This document shows, piece after piece, positions 15,372 through 23,594 of a stretch of DNA of 41,683 nucleotides. The position numbers and the translations under genes were made by a program. The notes beneath the pieces are model-generated. The model worked only from the letters and a program-made list of their open reading frames with translations, searched no databases and had not been told where the DNA came from. The first letter of the stretch is position 1. Every line of letters begins with the position of its first letter. The DNA is from Cyanobacteria bacterium UBA3301 (lineage in GTDB: Bacteria; Cyanobacteriota; Vampirovibrionia; Gastranaerophilales; Gastranaerophilaceae): the NCBI GenBank assembly GCA_002361485.1, contig DESZ01000001.1, positions 41,009 through 82,691 on the forward strand, read 5' to 3'.

Positions 15372-16130
15372 TTAACCTTTCAACAATTTTATAGCTTCAA
15401 TAGCAGTTTTTATAGCAATTTCAGTATCATGTATTATCGGATTTTCCAATCCTGCTTTTTCCCGTTCCTGATTAGCAACAGCTAAAAATACCGACCCTAC
15501 TTTTACTCTCAATCTGCTTGCAACAATAAATAAAGCGGCAGATTCCATTTCGGATGCCAAACACCCCAGACGTTTCCATGCTTCCCACTTGTTTTGCAAT
15601 TCATAACTTACAGGCATAATTTCGGGATTATGCTGACCATAGAATGAATCCTTACATTGAACAATTCCGGCGTGATAAGTATACCCAAGATTTTTTGCCG
15701 CCTGTACAAGCGCATTTGTAACATCCAAATCGGCAACTGCAGGAAATTCAATCGGCGCATATTCTTTAGTTGTACCTTCGGCACGAATTGCACCTGTTGC
15801 AATTACAATATCTCCGCCTTTAACATCTATATCCATGCCGCCGCAGGTTCCTACTCGAATAAACGTTTTTGCGCCGACTTTAACAAGTTCTTCCAGCGCG
15901 ATTGATGCTGAAGGGCCACCTATACCCGTTGAAGTAACACTAACCTTCTCGCCACCAATGTAACCCGTATATGTAACATACTCTCTACTGTCGGCAATTA
16001 ACTTCGGATTTTCAAAATGAGACGCTATTTTTACACAACGCTTGGGGTCACCCGGCAATAATACATATTCGCCGACATCACCCTCTTTTAAACCTGTATG
16101 ATACTGTCTGCCACCTTCGCTATAATCCAT
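15372..16130 (-). CDS. udp: Uridine phosphorylase
   Basis: The 252-residue protein of nucleoside phosphorylase family 1 splits uridine with phosphate to uracil and ribose 1-phosphate for pyrimidine salvage. Evidence: LPGDPKRCVKIA at the N-terminus (phosphate and ribose site), SREYVTYTG, TSTGIGGPSASIALEEL, RVGTCGGM, IEFPAVADLDVTNALVQAAK and the ribose-contacting EMESAAL. The order and spacing match E. coli Udp (253 residues) better than DeoD purine phosphorylase. GGGGAG lies six bases upstream. It heads an operon with the FlhA-like and pseudopilin genes, an odd combination that gives no functional link I can see. Confidence 0.92.
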   Translation of the reverse strand: MDYSEGGRQYHTGLKEGDVGEYVLLPGDPKRCVKIASHFENPKLIADSREYVTYTGYIGGEKVSVTSTGIGGPSASIALEELVKVGAKTFIRVGTCGGMDIDVKGGDIVIATGAIRAEGTTKEYAPIEFPAVADLDVTNALVQAAKNLGYTYHAGIVQCKDSFYGQHNPEIMPVSYELQNKWEAWKRLGCLASEMESAALFIVASRLRVKVGSVFLAVANQEREKAGLENPIIHDTEIAIKTAIEAIKLLKG

Positions 16131-16149
16131 TTACTCCCCTTTTAAAGAC

Positions 16150-16189
16150 AATAAGCCAATAATACCTGATTGGAATTTATTGGCTTATT
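16150..16189 (-). terminator. Hairpin after ompH, probable terminator
   Basis: A perfect 13-bp inverted repeat, AATAAGCCAATAA (16150-16162) with TTATTGGCTTATT (16177-16189), loop 14 bases. It lies just after the ompH stop and before udp. The following minus-strand sequence (TGTCTTTAAAA) is only moderately T-rich. Confidence 0.6.
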
Positions 16190-16199
16190 TACAAATTAA

Positions 16200-16649
16200 T
16201 TATTGACCTTTTAATTGTTGCAAAACTTGATCTGTTACGTCAACACCGCCAACAAATACTATTTGATCAGCCAATACGGCATCCAATTTTTGTGCAACCA
16301 TTACACTTCTTGCTGCAGCTTGAACTTTCTGTAAAATTTGATCTTCTTTTTCCTGCTGCATTCTTGCTAATGCTTCTTGTCTTGTTCTTAACTCGTTTGC
16401 AGTTTGAGATTCAAAATTTTGCTTTTGCAACGGAGTTGATAACCCCTTATATTGCTTTTCTTTTTCCAACATAAATTGCTGCAATTCCAAGCCTTTTTGG
16501 TCTAATTCTTTAACAGCTTGTTGAGCTGCAGGATAATTTTCCAATACTCTTGCATAATCAATATAACCTACTTCAGCTTTTGCAACATTACCTACAGATA
16601 ATGTCAAACCAACAGCAGCCAATATTGCCATCATTTTTAAATTTTTCAT
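16200..16649 (-). CDS. ompH: OmpH/Skp-family periplasmic chaperone
   Basis: The 149-residue protein has a signal peptide (MKNLKMMAILAAVGLTLSVGN, cleavage after AKA at about 25) and then VGYIDYARVLENYP, the classic Skp opening where the usual sequence is (I/V)GYVDxxxV. The middle (about 45-115) is Gln/Glu/Lys-rich and coiled-coil, the tentacle arms that hold unfolded outer-membrane proteins. The C-terminus ends DVTDQVLQQLKG, as in cyanobacterial and proteobacterial OmpH proteins. It directly follows bamA by 79 bases with a strong AGGAGG site; Skp carries clients to the BAM complex, so the pairing fits. Confidence 0.93.
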   Translation of the reverse strand: MKNLKMMAILAAVGLTLSVGNVAKAEVGYIDYARVLENYPAAQQAVKELDQKGLELQQFMLEKEKQYKGLSTPLQKQNFESQTANELRTRQEALARMQQEKEDQILQKVQAAARSVMVAQKLDAVLADQIVFVGGVDVTDQVLQQLKGQ

Positions 16650-16728
16650 ACGTCCTCCTGTCTTTTATTTATATATTGTAATTATTTTTTTGTATATGTC
16701 TTGTCTTCTTGACATCCGTACTTCAAAA

Positions 16729-18765
16729 TTAGTACATCAAATCACCAACACCGAAAGTGAAATATCCGTGTTTAGAGCCGTTACGTCCCGAGTGAGTAAG
16801 CGGGATACCATAATCGATTGATAACGGTCCCATCCCCGGAATAAATACCTTCAAACCGACACCTGCAGATACCGCATACATCGGTCTGTCATATATTTTA
16901 TTTGATACCGTGCCGTCAAATACTTTACCTGCATCTAACCACATCGTAAATCTCAAATTATTTAAGAAAGCAATTCTTGTTCTATCCATAAACGGAATCG
17001 GTGTTGCAAATTCGGCAGAACCCATGATAAATGCTTTACCTGTACCGACACCACTCATTTTGAAACCTCTTACTGTATAAGGGCCGCCCAAACGATATGC
17101 CATTACTTCAGGAATATTACCGTGAATTGCTCCGCCTCCTTTAGCAGTAAAAGATAACGAAGAACGTTTTGCTATAGGAATATACTGTTTTATCATACCG
17201 GTAAGTCTGCCGTTTGTTTTATTAAATCCGTTCATACCGAGACTTTCATCAAATCTCAAACTTGCCATAGTACCATGTCTTGTAACAGTTGCTGAATCTC
17301 TGGTATCAAATAACAATGCAGGGCTTAAAGATAAGAACATTCCGCCTTCTAACTGTTTTGCACGCTCTGACAACGGAATGTTATAACGTCTGTATAACCC
17401 CATAATATTGTTGCGGTCGCCTTCTTTTACATGGATATCTTCCAAACCTAAACTGAATGTTGCTGTTGCGTGTTTATTTGATTTTAGTCTGTGAGCAGCA
17501 GTAAATTCAAGACCATATCTACGTTCTATTGCCATAGGAATTTGATAAGAACCAAAATCTCTGAAGAATAACCTTGTATTTAAAGAGGTATCCGCATTAA
17601 AGAAATATGGTTTGAAATAAGTCAACTCAGCCTGAATATTCATATGATCTTTTACGGAGTTATCGTTTAAAATTACACCGGTACCTGCCAAACCTGTTAA
17701 AGAAATTCTTTCTGCACGCCCTCTAAAGTTATTATCCGCAATACCCATAGAACCGAATAAACCAGTTACAGTATCCAAACCACCACCAACAGAAATACTT
17801 GCAGTTCTTTGCTCGGTTATTTTTATTGTAACATCATATGCATCCGGTAAATCTTCACTCGGTTCAATCTCACGCGTTACATCTTTAAATGCTTGAGTAG
17901 CATAAAGCCTGACTAAATCCTCTTTTATAAGATTTTCATTATAAACCATGCCCGGTTCAGTCATGATATTACGAGCAACGATATAATCTTTTGTTTTTTC
18001 GTTACCCTCTATCATTATTTTATCAATAATACCTTCTTTGATAGTTATGTTTATTGTACCGTCAGGATCATCTGTTACGGAATCAACTCTGGAGAGTATA
18101 TAGCCTTTTTGATAATATAATTCTTGTATTTGCGCAATTGCAGTATTAATTTTAGCAATATTTTGCGGTTTACCCTTCATATCAGTCAAAGCTGCCAAAA
18201 TGTCTTCTGTAGGTATAACAGTATTACCGTCAATTGTAAAATCTTTTACGGGAATATTTTCTTCAACAACTATCTTTACCGTAACAGTACCATCCGAATT
18301 AACCGTCGGAACTGCTTTCATTTTTTCAGAGAAAAATCCCGTATCATAAATAGCTTTTAAATCACTTTGCATTTTTGAACGGGTATATGTTCCGCCTGAT
18401 TTCATTTGCATTTTTGACAATACATCCTGCAAAGATACCGCATTCAAACCATAAATTTCTATATCTTTTATGGTCTTATTCTCTTTATCTACATAGTTTG
18501 AAGAGTTATCAACCAAATCTTCAATTGTAGGCTTTACTTCTTTATTTTGGTCTATCACCGAAGAAGTATCAATTTTTGTTGCATTTGTATTAAAAGCCTC
18601 AGAAGTATATTTATTAAAAACCGTACCGGCAGAAGCATCAGGACGCAGAGCATCATGCGTTAAACCTATATCCCCCCAAGCATCATCAATCGCACAAACG
18701 GATAACTGTGTTATTGAAACCAACATTACGGCTAATAAAGCTTTTTTTAATGTGTTAAATTTCAA
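16729..18765 (-). CDS. bamA: Outer membrane assembly factor BamA (Omp85)
   Basis: Inserts beta-barrel proteins into the outer membrane. With a TTG start at 18763-18765 the protein is 678 residues: signal peptide KFNTLKKALLAVMLVSITQLSVCA, a low-complexity linker to about 90, three POTRA domains at about 98-168, 172-244 and 246-318 (each with the GN or GL turn, e.g. FTIDGNTVIP, IMIEGNEKTK), and a 16-strand barrel from about 322 with GGPYTVRGF carrying the conserved VRGF of loop 6. Three POTRAs, not five, is the cyanobacterial arrangement. I chose this TTG because AAGG lies nine bases upstream and the signal peptide starts there; a TTG at 18804 has no ribosome site and lies at the predicted transcription start. 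Operon with ompH. Confidence 0.93.
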   Translation of the reverse strand: MKFNTLKKALLAVMLVSITQLSVCAIDDAWGDIGLTHDALRPDASAGTVFNKYTSEAFNTNATKIDTSSVIDQNKEVKPTIEDLVDNSSNYVDKENKTIKDIEIYGLNAVSLQDVLSKMQMKSGGTYTRSKMQSDLKAIYDTGFFSEKMKAVPTVNSDGTVTVKIVVEENIPVKDFTIDGNTVIPTEDILAALTDMKGKPQNIAKINTAIAQIQELYYQKGYILSRVDSVTDDPDGTINITIKEGIIDKIMIEGNEKTKDYIVARNIMTEPGMVYNENLIKEDLVRLYATQAFKDVTREIEPSEDLPDAYDVTIKITEQRTASISVGGGLDTVTGLFGSMGIADNNFRGRAERISLTGLAGTGVILNDNSVKDHMNIQAELTYFKPYFFNADTSLNTRLFFRDFGSYQIPMAIERRYGLEFTAAHRLKSNKHATATFSLGLEDIHVKEGDRNNIMGLYRRYNIPLSERAKQLEGGMFLSLSPALLFDTRDSATVTRHGTMASLRFDESLGMNGFNKTNGRLTGMIKQYIPIAKRSSLSFTAKGGGAIHGNIPEVMAYRLGGPYTVRGFKMSGVGTGKAFIMGSAEFATPIPFMDRTRIAFLNNLRFTMWLDAGKVFDGTVSNKIYDRPMYAVSAGVGLKVFIPGMGPLSIDYGIPLTHSGRNGSKHGYFTFGVGDLMY

Positions 18766-18805
18766 GAATTTTTTCCTTAACAAACTTTCACTACTCTCCA
18801 ACAAA

Positions 18806-18814
18806 ATTCTAGCA
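18806..18814 (-). promoter_or_regulatory. bamA extended -10 promoter
   Basis: On the minus strand TGcTAGAAT, with its expected transcription start near 18799. This leaves a leader of about 35 bases before the chosen TTG start and argues against the longer reading frame starting at 18804. Confidence 0.5.
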
Positions 18815-18846
18815 TAAATTCATAAAAAAAGTAAACTTCTTTACAT

Positions 18847-19659
18847 TTATTTTCCTATTACAAATTTATAAATTTTATTTTTATTAATTTCATATAATTC
18901 GGACAAAATTACGGAAATATCTTTTGCACTGAACCCCCTATCCTGCAAGGATTTTATTTTCTGCTGCAACTGCATATCATCCATATCATGTTCTCCTGCA
19001 AATATCATTACAACAAATTCACCTTTAGGCAAATCTTTTTCAAATTTATTAATGATATTTTCCACATTGTCAACATCAACTTCCTCAAACATCTTTGTTA
19101 ATTCCCTGCCATAGGCTATTTTTGCATTCGGACGAATATTGCCTACATATTTTAAAGTATTCAAAATTCTGTTTGGAGATTCGTAAAAAACTAAATTTTG
19201 GCATTCATATTTTTTTATAATTTGCTCAATTTGCTTCTGCATTTTTGGCAAAAAACCTATAAAAGCAAAACTTTCATCTTCTCTCGATATTTGAGATAAA
19301 AATGTTACAACCGCATTTGCTCCGGGCAGCGCACTCACCCTAAACCCCGACTTACGCAATTCTTTTACAATAACTGACCCCGGATCACAGATTAACGGAG
19401 TCCCCGCATCCGAAACAAGCGCCATTTTATTACCTTGCGATAAGAAATTTACAATTTCCGCAACGCGCTCTTTTTCATTATATTTATGATATGAAACGCA
19501 TTTTGTACGAATATTAAAATGATTTAACAGTTTTTGTGTAACTCTTGAGTCTTCACATGCTATTAAATCAACAGAATTCAATATTTCTATTGCCCTGTAT
19601 GTAATATCCCCAAGATTCCCGATAGGAGTGGGAACTATGTAAAAATCGTATTCACGCAT
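18847..19659 (-). CDS. rsmI: 16S rRNA (cytidine1402-2'-O)-methyltransferase
   Basis: The 270-residue tetrapyrrole-methylase-fold enzyme uses SAM to methylate the ribose of C1402 in the decoding centre. Seen: IVPTPIGNLGDIT at the N-terminus, DLIACEDSR, VSDAGTPLICDPG, LPGANAVVTFLSQI, FYESPNRI and GRELTKMFEE, all diagnostic of RsmI (YraL). The last ~50 residues carry the RsmI-type C-terminal region. I start at ATG 19657-19659 (MREYDFYIVPTP); the six-residue longer frame overlaps the -10 box. Head of the minus-strand block with bamA downstream, which has its own promoter. Confidence 0.96.
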   Translation of the reverse strand: MREYDFYIVPTPIGNLGDITYRAIEILNSVDLIACEDSRVTQKLLNHFNIRTKCVSYHKYNEKERVAEIVNFLSQGNKMALVSDAGTPLICDPGSVIVKELRKSGFRVSALPGANAVVTFLSQISREDESFAFIGFLPKMQKQIEQIIKKYECQNLVFYESPNRILNTLKYVGNIRPNAKIAYGRELTKMFEEVDVDNVENIINKFEKDLPKGEFVVMIFAGEHDMDDMQLQQKIKSLQDRGFSAKDISVILSELYEINKNKIYKFVIGK

Positions 19660-19665
19660 AGCAAA

Positions 19666-19674
19666 ATTATACCA
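19666..19674 (-). promoter_or_regulatory. rsmI extended -10 promoter, predicted leaderless start
   Basis: TGgTATAAT on the minus strand. The hexamer ends at 19666 and the A of ATG is at 19659, seven bases downstream. No Shine-Dalgarno precedes the ATG. This is the same geometry as the NUDIX gene at 6629. Confidence 0.6.
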
Positions 19675-19711
19675 CAAACAACAGTCTCATAAAAACAAAA
19701 AACTCAAACAA

Positions 19712-19765
19712 TTGGGGTAAAAATTGCTTAAGTTTCTTGGGGTAAATATTAAATTTTGGGGTAAA
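19712..19765 (-). promoter_or_regulatory. Three direct TTTACCCCAA repeats upstream of rsmI
   Basis: The ten-base sequence TTTACCCCAA (minus strand) occurs at 19712-19721, 19737-19746 and 19756-19765, start-to-start spacings of 25 and 19 bases, about 40 to 95 bases upstream of the rsmI promoter. Repeated identical decamers in an otherwise unstructured spacer suggest binding sites for a regulator. Nothing identifies the protein. Confidence 0.45.
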
Positions 19766-19811
19766 TGAAAAGAGTTAAGTTTTTCAAATCGTCGGAATAT
19801 CCGACTGTTCA

Positions 19812-20102
19812 TTATGCCATATACGGCAAATGAATATATTTAGATTCGGTTTGATTAACTGTTCTTTTCGGGGTGCAAAGTATATTATAAGCCTTTACAA
19901 AATTATAACCTATAGCTTTCAACGGATTTGATTGAACCGAATCAGCATTTTGAGTTATAAATAAGTCTTTTTCAAAATTAATCGTATTATTATAATTTTT
20001 ATCTAATGCCATTAAACCAAATCTGGAATTTTCTTTAGCATTATTATTTCCGAAAGTTATATGGCTTATTGAAGTTAATTTTACAGGATTTAATGTAATC
20101 AT
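19812..20102 (-). CDS. Small orphan protein with N-terminal ITFG tag
   Basis: A 96-residue protein I do not recognise. It is supported by a strong AAAGGAGG site eight bases before the ATG and by coding-like composition. Residues 15-18 read ITFG in an Asn/Ser-rich N-terminus (SHITFGNNN), a pattern shared with the proteins at 30001 and 32266. The rest is hydrophilic, with one cysteine and no membrane segment. A small palindrome GTCGGAATATCCGAC (19791-19805) follows the stop and may act as a weak terminator. An inverted pair AAGTGTT-TGTTT-AACACTT at about 20124-20142 lies in its upstream region. Confidence 0.7.
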   Translation of the reverse strand: MITLNPVKLTSISHITFGNNNAKENSRFGLMALDKNYNNTINFEKDLFITQNADSVQSNPLKAIGYNFVKAYNILCTPKRTVNQTESKYIHLPYMA

Positions 20103-20374
20103 TTGTTACCTCCTTTGTTATTAAGTGTTTGTTTAACACTTCATCTAACATTTTTACTATAGTTCATAAAATATTTTTTGTCAACCCCTTTTGTGAAGTT
20201 TTATTAAGAGATTTAAAACTTTGATACAACAGGGTTTGGGCATAAAGTGCATAAAGTACACTTATTGCCTGTATTTTATGTTTCCCCTTTCAAATAAAAA
20301 ATCACTCCACTGGGGGATGTTTAACTACACGTTAAGGCTATTTGTCATTTCAAAGCAAAAATTTCATCATATAT
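20103..20374. other. Divergent spacer between tagged orphan and glycosyltransferase
   Basis: No gene is seen in the 322 bases between 20102 and 20425. Near the left edge is an inverted repeat AAGTGTT/AACACTT around 20124-20142, which could be an operator for the orphan. The remainder is AT-rich with a short G-run (CTGGGGGATG near 20310-20319) and no further structure I can support, apart from the promoter listed separately. Confidence 0.5.
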
Positions 20375-20403
20375 TTGCCCCGATAAACACACATTGATAT
20401 AAT
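20375..20403 (+). promoter_or_regulatory. Sigma-70 promoter of the glycosyltransferase pair
   Basis: TTGCCC (20375-20380), 17-base spacer, TATAAT (20398-20403). The predicted start near 20410 leaves a leader of about 15 bases with the AAAGGAGA ribosome binding site before ATG 20425. Confidence 0.7.
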
Positions 20404-20424
20404 AGGGGAGTAAAAGGAGACTGT

Positions 20425-21690
20425 ATGAAAAATATTTGGCCGGAAGAATATATGCACAATCCCAATATCAATAAGCCGATTGAACAGATTTGGGACGATA
20501 TGGATGCATATAGCTTTGAAGAAAGATATGAAAACGATTTAAAAAATAAGCTTACATTAGTAATCCCATTTCCGCCAATGTTTTACAAAGGTAAGTTTTT
20601 AAAAGGTATATTCTATTCCAACGCAACACGCACCATCATAAGAAAACTACCTGAATTAAAGGAATTGTTTTTTGTTTGCGCAAATTCTATGTTTGCATCT
20701 TATCCTTGGTCGAATGTTGCGGATATGTTTTTCACCTGCTATAAAAACGAAGCAAGAGAAGCATATTACAAGAAAAAACACCCTGAAAACAGCCACGTTG
20801 TCTGCTTACCTTTGCAAGATGCGGATTTTTTAAATGAATATTATATCGCACCTGCAAAAGATACACCGAAAACTATTGATGTGTTTTGTGTTTCAACGCC
20901 ATTCCCCGTTAAAAATCTTCCGGTAATCGCAAAAGCTCTAAAAGTATATGAGCAAAAATACGGTAGAATTTTGAACGTCGTTTATGCTATCGGACAAAGA
21001 AGTGCCGAAATTAACGAAGACGGTTCACTTGATTACTCAAAACTTACGGATTACGGTAAAAACGAGCTTAAAAAAGTTGATGAAATACTTGGAGACACTA
21101 AGAAATACATTAAATTTTATCCGTATATAGAATACAAACATTTACCGCACTATTATTCTTCTGCAAAATGCTGTGTTTTGGGTTCCTTGATGGAAGGTAA
21201 AAACAGGTTTATCAGTGAGGCGATGAGCTGTAACACTCCTGTTATTGTTTTTAAGGACTTTAATAAATACGTTAGAGGCGATTTCCCTGTATTTTTCGGA
21301 AATAGCGGAGAATATGTTCCGGAATTTTCGCCTGAATCACTGGCAGATACTATTCACAAAGTAATTATGAATCAGCAAGCTTATGAACCGCGGAAAAATT
21401 ACTTGATGCATTACGGCAGGAAAAATTTTGTTAATAAAATGATAGATGCCATGCCATATTATCGCGAAAATGTTCCTGATTATATTGAAGGAAAAATACA
21501 TGACAATTTATGGGTTGATTTGGCATGTTATGACAATTATCAAGTCAGTTTCCATGATTTTCTATATGGCAAACTCCCATCAATGTCGCATGTTATAGGA
21601 ATTAAAGACATTGAAACTCTGTTTAAACGCTACTATAAAAAATTTGGAATTGAATGGAAATATAATCACGACGATATTTTTAACGATTAG
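20425..21690 (+). CDS. GT-B glycosyltransferase, GT4-like
   Basis: The 421-residue protein's second half resembles the donor-binding domain of GT4-type retaining glycosyltransferases: a KFYPYIEYKHLPHYYSSAKC segment (as in the usual position of a HVP...LYxxAD motif), then the E-x7-E pair at Glu257 and Glu265 in EGKNRFISEAMSCNTPVIV, which binds the nucleotide-sugar. The N-terminal half (LVIPFPPMFY, SNATRTIIRKLPEL) is unusual, short, and lacks an obvious acceptor motif. There is no membrane segment, so it is probably cytoplasmic. A small gap of 15 bases to the TPR gene downstream indicates one transcript. Sugar and acceptor are unknown. Confidence 0.75.
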   Translation: MKNIWPEEYMHNPNINKPIEQIWDDMDAYSFEERYENDLKNKLTLVIPFPPMFYKGKFLKGIFYSNATRTIIRKLPELKELFFVCANSMFASYPWSNVADMFFTCYKNEAREAYYKKKHPENSHVVCLPLQDADFLNEYYIAPAKDTPKTIDVFCVSTPFPVKNLPVIAKALKVYEQKYGRILNVVYAIGQRSAEINEDGSLDYSKLTDYGKNELKKVDEILGDTKKYIKFYPYIEYKHLPHYYSSAKCCVLGSLMEGKNRFISEAMSCNTPVIVFKDFNKYVRGDFPVFFGNSGEYVPEFSPESLADTIHKVIMNQQAYEPRKNYLMHYGRKNFVNKMIDAMPYYRENVPDYIEGKIHDNLWVDLACYDNYQVSFHDFLYGKLPSMSHVIGIKDIETLFKRYYKKFGIEWKYNHDDIFND

Positions 21691-21705
21691 ATCAAGGTTA
21701 AATTT

Positions 21706-23181
21706 ATGCAGAAATCGGAAAAATTTAAGCAGGCATTTTTACTTCACGAGCAAGGCAAATTGACAGCCGCAAGAGATATTTATCTCGAAATTTTGAAAAC
21801 AGAACCTGATAATCACGAAGTTTTAGATTTATTAGGGGTTTTATTTTTACAGGCAGGTGAATATGAGCGCTCTGAAGATTGCATAAAAAAAGCAATTGAA
21901 ATACACCCCGATGCATATTATCTTGAAAATCTCGGAAAACTCTACCACCAAGCCAACAGACATCAAGATGCAATAGAAGTTTATGAAATTTTGACAAAAA
22001 TAAAACCGCAAAACTACGAATATCAATTTGGTTTGGCAATGGCATATAAAAATAATTCAGATTGGGAAAAAGCAAAACAAGCTTACTATAAAGCAATAGA
22101 ATTAAACCCCCAAAGCCATGAATCATATTTCAACCTTGCATATCTGTATTTCAACGAAAACGATCCGCAAGGCGCAGTAAAATGTTATGAAAAAGCTTTA
22201 GAAATTCAACCTGATGACTGGGAAACCAAATACTTTTTATCCTTAGCCTATATGGAAGTAAAAAACTATAAAGACGGTTTAAAATACTTTGAAGAACGTT
22301 TATGCAGACAAAGCGCAATAGTTTCACAAGAAAAGACATACCCAAACCTTATGAAAGAAAAGCCAATATGGACAGGAAAAGAAGATTTATCAGACAAAAC
22401 TCTATATACATATTATGAAGCAGGATTTGGCGACTTAATCATGTTATACAGATTCATGCCCGAATTAACTTCAAAATGCAAAAAAGTAATATTTAAACCC
22501 CAAAGAGAATTGGTAGAACTTTTCAGAGAAAATTCATACGGCGCAGAAATAATGGATATGTTTGAATTTGAAAAAGATGTATATTTTGATTACCATTTAC
22601 CGTTTTTGAGTCTGCCTTATGTACTTGGTAAAAGCGGAGAAGATGTTTTTATTCATCACGACGACGGATATTTGAAAGCAAATCCCGCAAAAGTACTCCA
22701 ATACAAACAAAAATATTTTAATAATGATAAATTCAAAATAGGCATAAAATGGCAAGGAAATACTTTTTACGATAAAGAACGTGTTTTAAAAGTAGAAGCC
22801 TTTTTCAGATTATTTGAAATCCCTAATACTCAATTTTATTCTTGTCAAACTTTTGAAGGTTCTGAAAAATTTGAAAAAATTAAGGATAAATATAATGTCA
22901 TTGATTTAGCTCCGACATTTAAAAATTTTTCAGACACCGCTGCAGCATTGGAAAATTTGGATTTAATCATTTGCAACGACACATCTCTTGTTCATCTTGG
23001 GGGCGCAATGCGTCGTCCTTGCTGGGTTTTGTTGCCTCATGTTTATAATTGGCGCTGGCACGATGATTTGTCAAAATGCGATTGGTATGACAGCGTAAGG
23101 ATTTTCCGCCAAACCTCAAACGGTGATTGGGACGGAGTTTTCTCAGAAGTCGAAAAAGAATTGAGAAAAATTTTAAATTAA
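21706..23181 (+). CDS. TPR protein fused to a GT9/GT41-like glycosyltransferase domain
   Basis: The 491-residue protein starts with six tandem TPR units at about 5-201, each about 34 residues with the W/L-G-Y-A-P pattern (e.g. AIELNPQSHES, ALEIQPDDWET). From about 210 a glycosyltransferase-like domain follows: YYEAGFGDLIMLYRFMP, FKIGIKWQGN (as in GT9 heptosyltransferases and O-GlcNAc transferase relatives), LENLDLIICNDTSLVHLGGAMRRPCWVLLP, where the D-T-x-x-x-H-x-x-G pattern is the typical sugar-nucleotide site. Such TPR-GT proteins often glycosylate proteins or surface polymers. The start has AAGG upstream. It pairs with the GT4-like gene; acceptor unknown. Confidence 0.8.
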   Translation: MQKSEKFKQAFLLHEQGKLTAARDIYLEILKTEPDNHEVLDLLGVLFLQAGEYERSEDCIKKAIEIHPDAYYLENLGKLYHQANRHQDAIEVYEILTKIKPQNYEYQFGLAMAYKNNSDWEKAKQAYYKAIELNPQSHESYFNLAYLYFNENDPQGAVKCYEKALEIQPDDWETKYFLSLAYMEVKNYKDGLKYFEERLCRQSAIVSQEKTYPNLMKEKPIWTGKEDLSDKTLYTYYEAGFGDLIMLYRFMPELTSKCKKVIFKPQRELVELFRENSYGAEIMDMFEFEKDVYFDYHLPFLSLPYVLGKSGEDVFIHHDDGYLKANPAKVLQYKQKYFNNDKFKIGIKWQGNTFYDKERVLKVEAFFRLFEIPNTQFYSCQTFEGSEKFEKIKDKYNVIDLAPTFKNFSDTAAALENLDLIICNDTSLVHLGGAMRRPCWVLLPHVYNWRWHDDLSKCDWYDSVRIFRQTSNGDWDGVFSEVEKELRKILN

Positions 23182-23186
23182 ATTTA

Positions 23187-23528
23187 TTACTTCCAATAAG
23201 CTTTAAATTCTATAACATCTTCCAATATTTTTTGATAATCACCCATAAAACAAATTGCTCTGTCATCAATATGCACAAAAGCAGGTATCTTGACATTTGT
23301 AATATCCTTAAAATAAAAATCGATTTTGTTACTAATGAGCCATTTAGTTGCCAGAATATGATTTCTTGTAGTAAATAAATATAATTCCCCGAGTTTACTG
23401 ATTTTTTCTAAAAATTCCACTGCACCGATTTTAATTTCAGGTATAAAATTTTCATCATATTTTCCCTTGCCGTATTCATTCAAAACCCCATCCAAATCTA
23501 TCAATATTCTCTTTTTATATGTGTTCAT
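23187..23528 (-). CDS. Small HAD-superfamily hydrolase, 5'-nucleotidase-like
   Basis: The 113-residue protein has a HAD motif I, LIDLDGVLNEYG (nucleophile Asp near residue 11), motif II FTTRN, and acidic motif III HIDDRA, with no cap domain. This resembles the deoxyribonucleotidase type (NT5C) and phage-like HAD proteins. GGAG lies eight bases before the ATG. It is divergent from the XRE regulator at 23595 and convergent with the TPR gene, whose stop is five bases away. The lysine of the catalytic set is probably in VKIPAF. Substrate unknown. Confidence 0.7.
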   Translation of the reverse strand: MNTYKKRILIDLDGVLNEYGKGKYDENFIPEIKIGAVEFLEKISKLGELYLFTTRNHILATKWLISNKIDFYFKDITNVKIPAFVHIDDRAICFMGDYQKILEDVIEFKAYWK

Positions 23529-23572
23529 ATATAATACTCCAATAGTGCTTATGTAGCAGTGGTGCTAATATA

Positions 23573-23585
23573 GTATAGATTATAC
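23573..23585. promoter_or_regulatory. Palindromic operator candidate in HAD/XRE divergent region
   Basis: GTATA-GAT-TATAC is a perfect five-base inverted repeat around a three-base centre, 9 bases before the XRE start. An extended -10, TGcTAATAT (about 23563-23571), lies immediately upstream, so binding here would block transcription start. This is the expected position for autorepression by a small XRE protein. Confidence 0.4.
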
Positions 23586-23594
23586 GATAAGTAT

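Noticed and set aside
19791..19805. Palindrome GTCGGAATATCCGAC as a firm terminator
   Set aside because: The stem is only six base pairs and the following minus-strand sequence is not a T-run; mentioned only as a weak possibility.
22151..22345. Minus-strand frames opposite the TPR gene
   Set aside because: They are shadows of the repeated TPR codons without ribosome sites.
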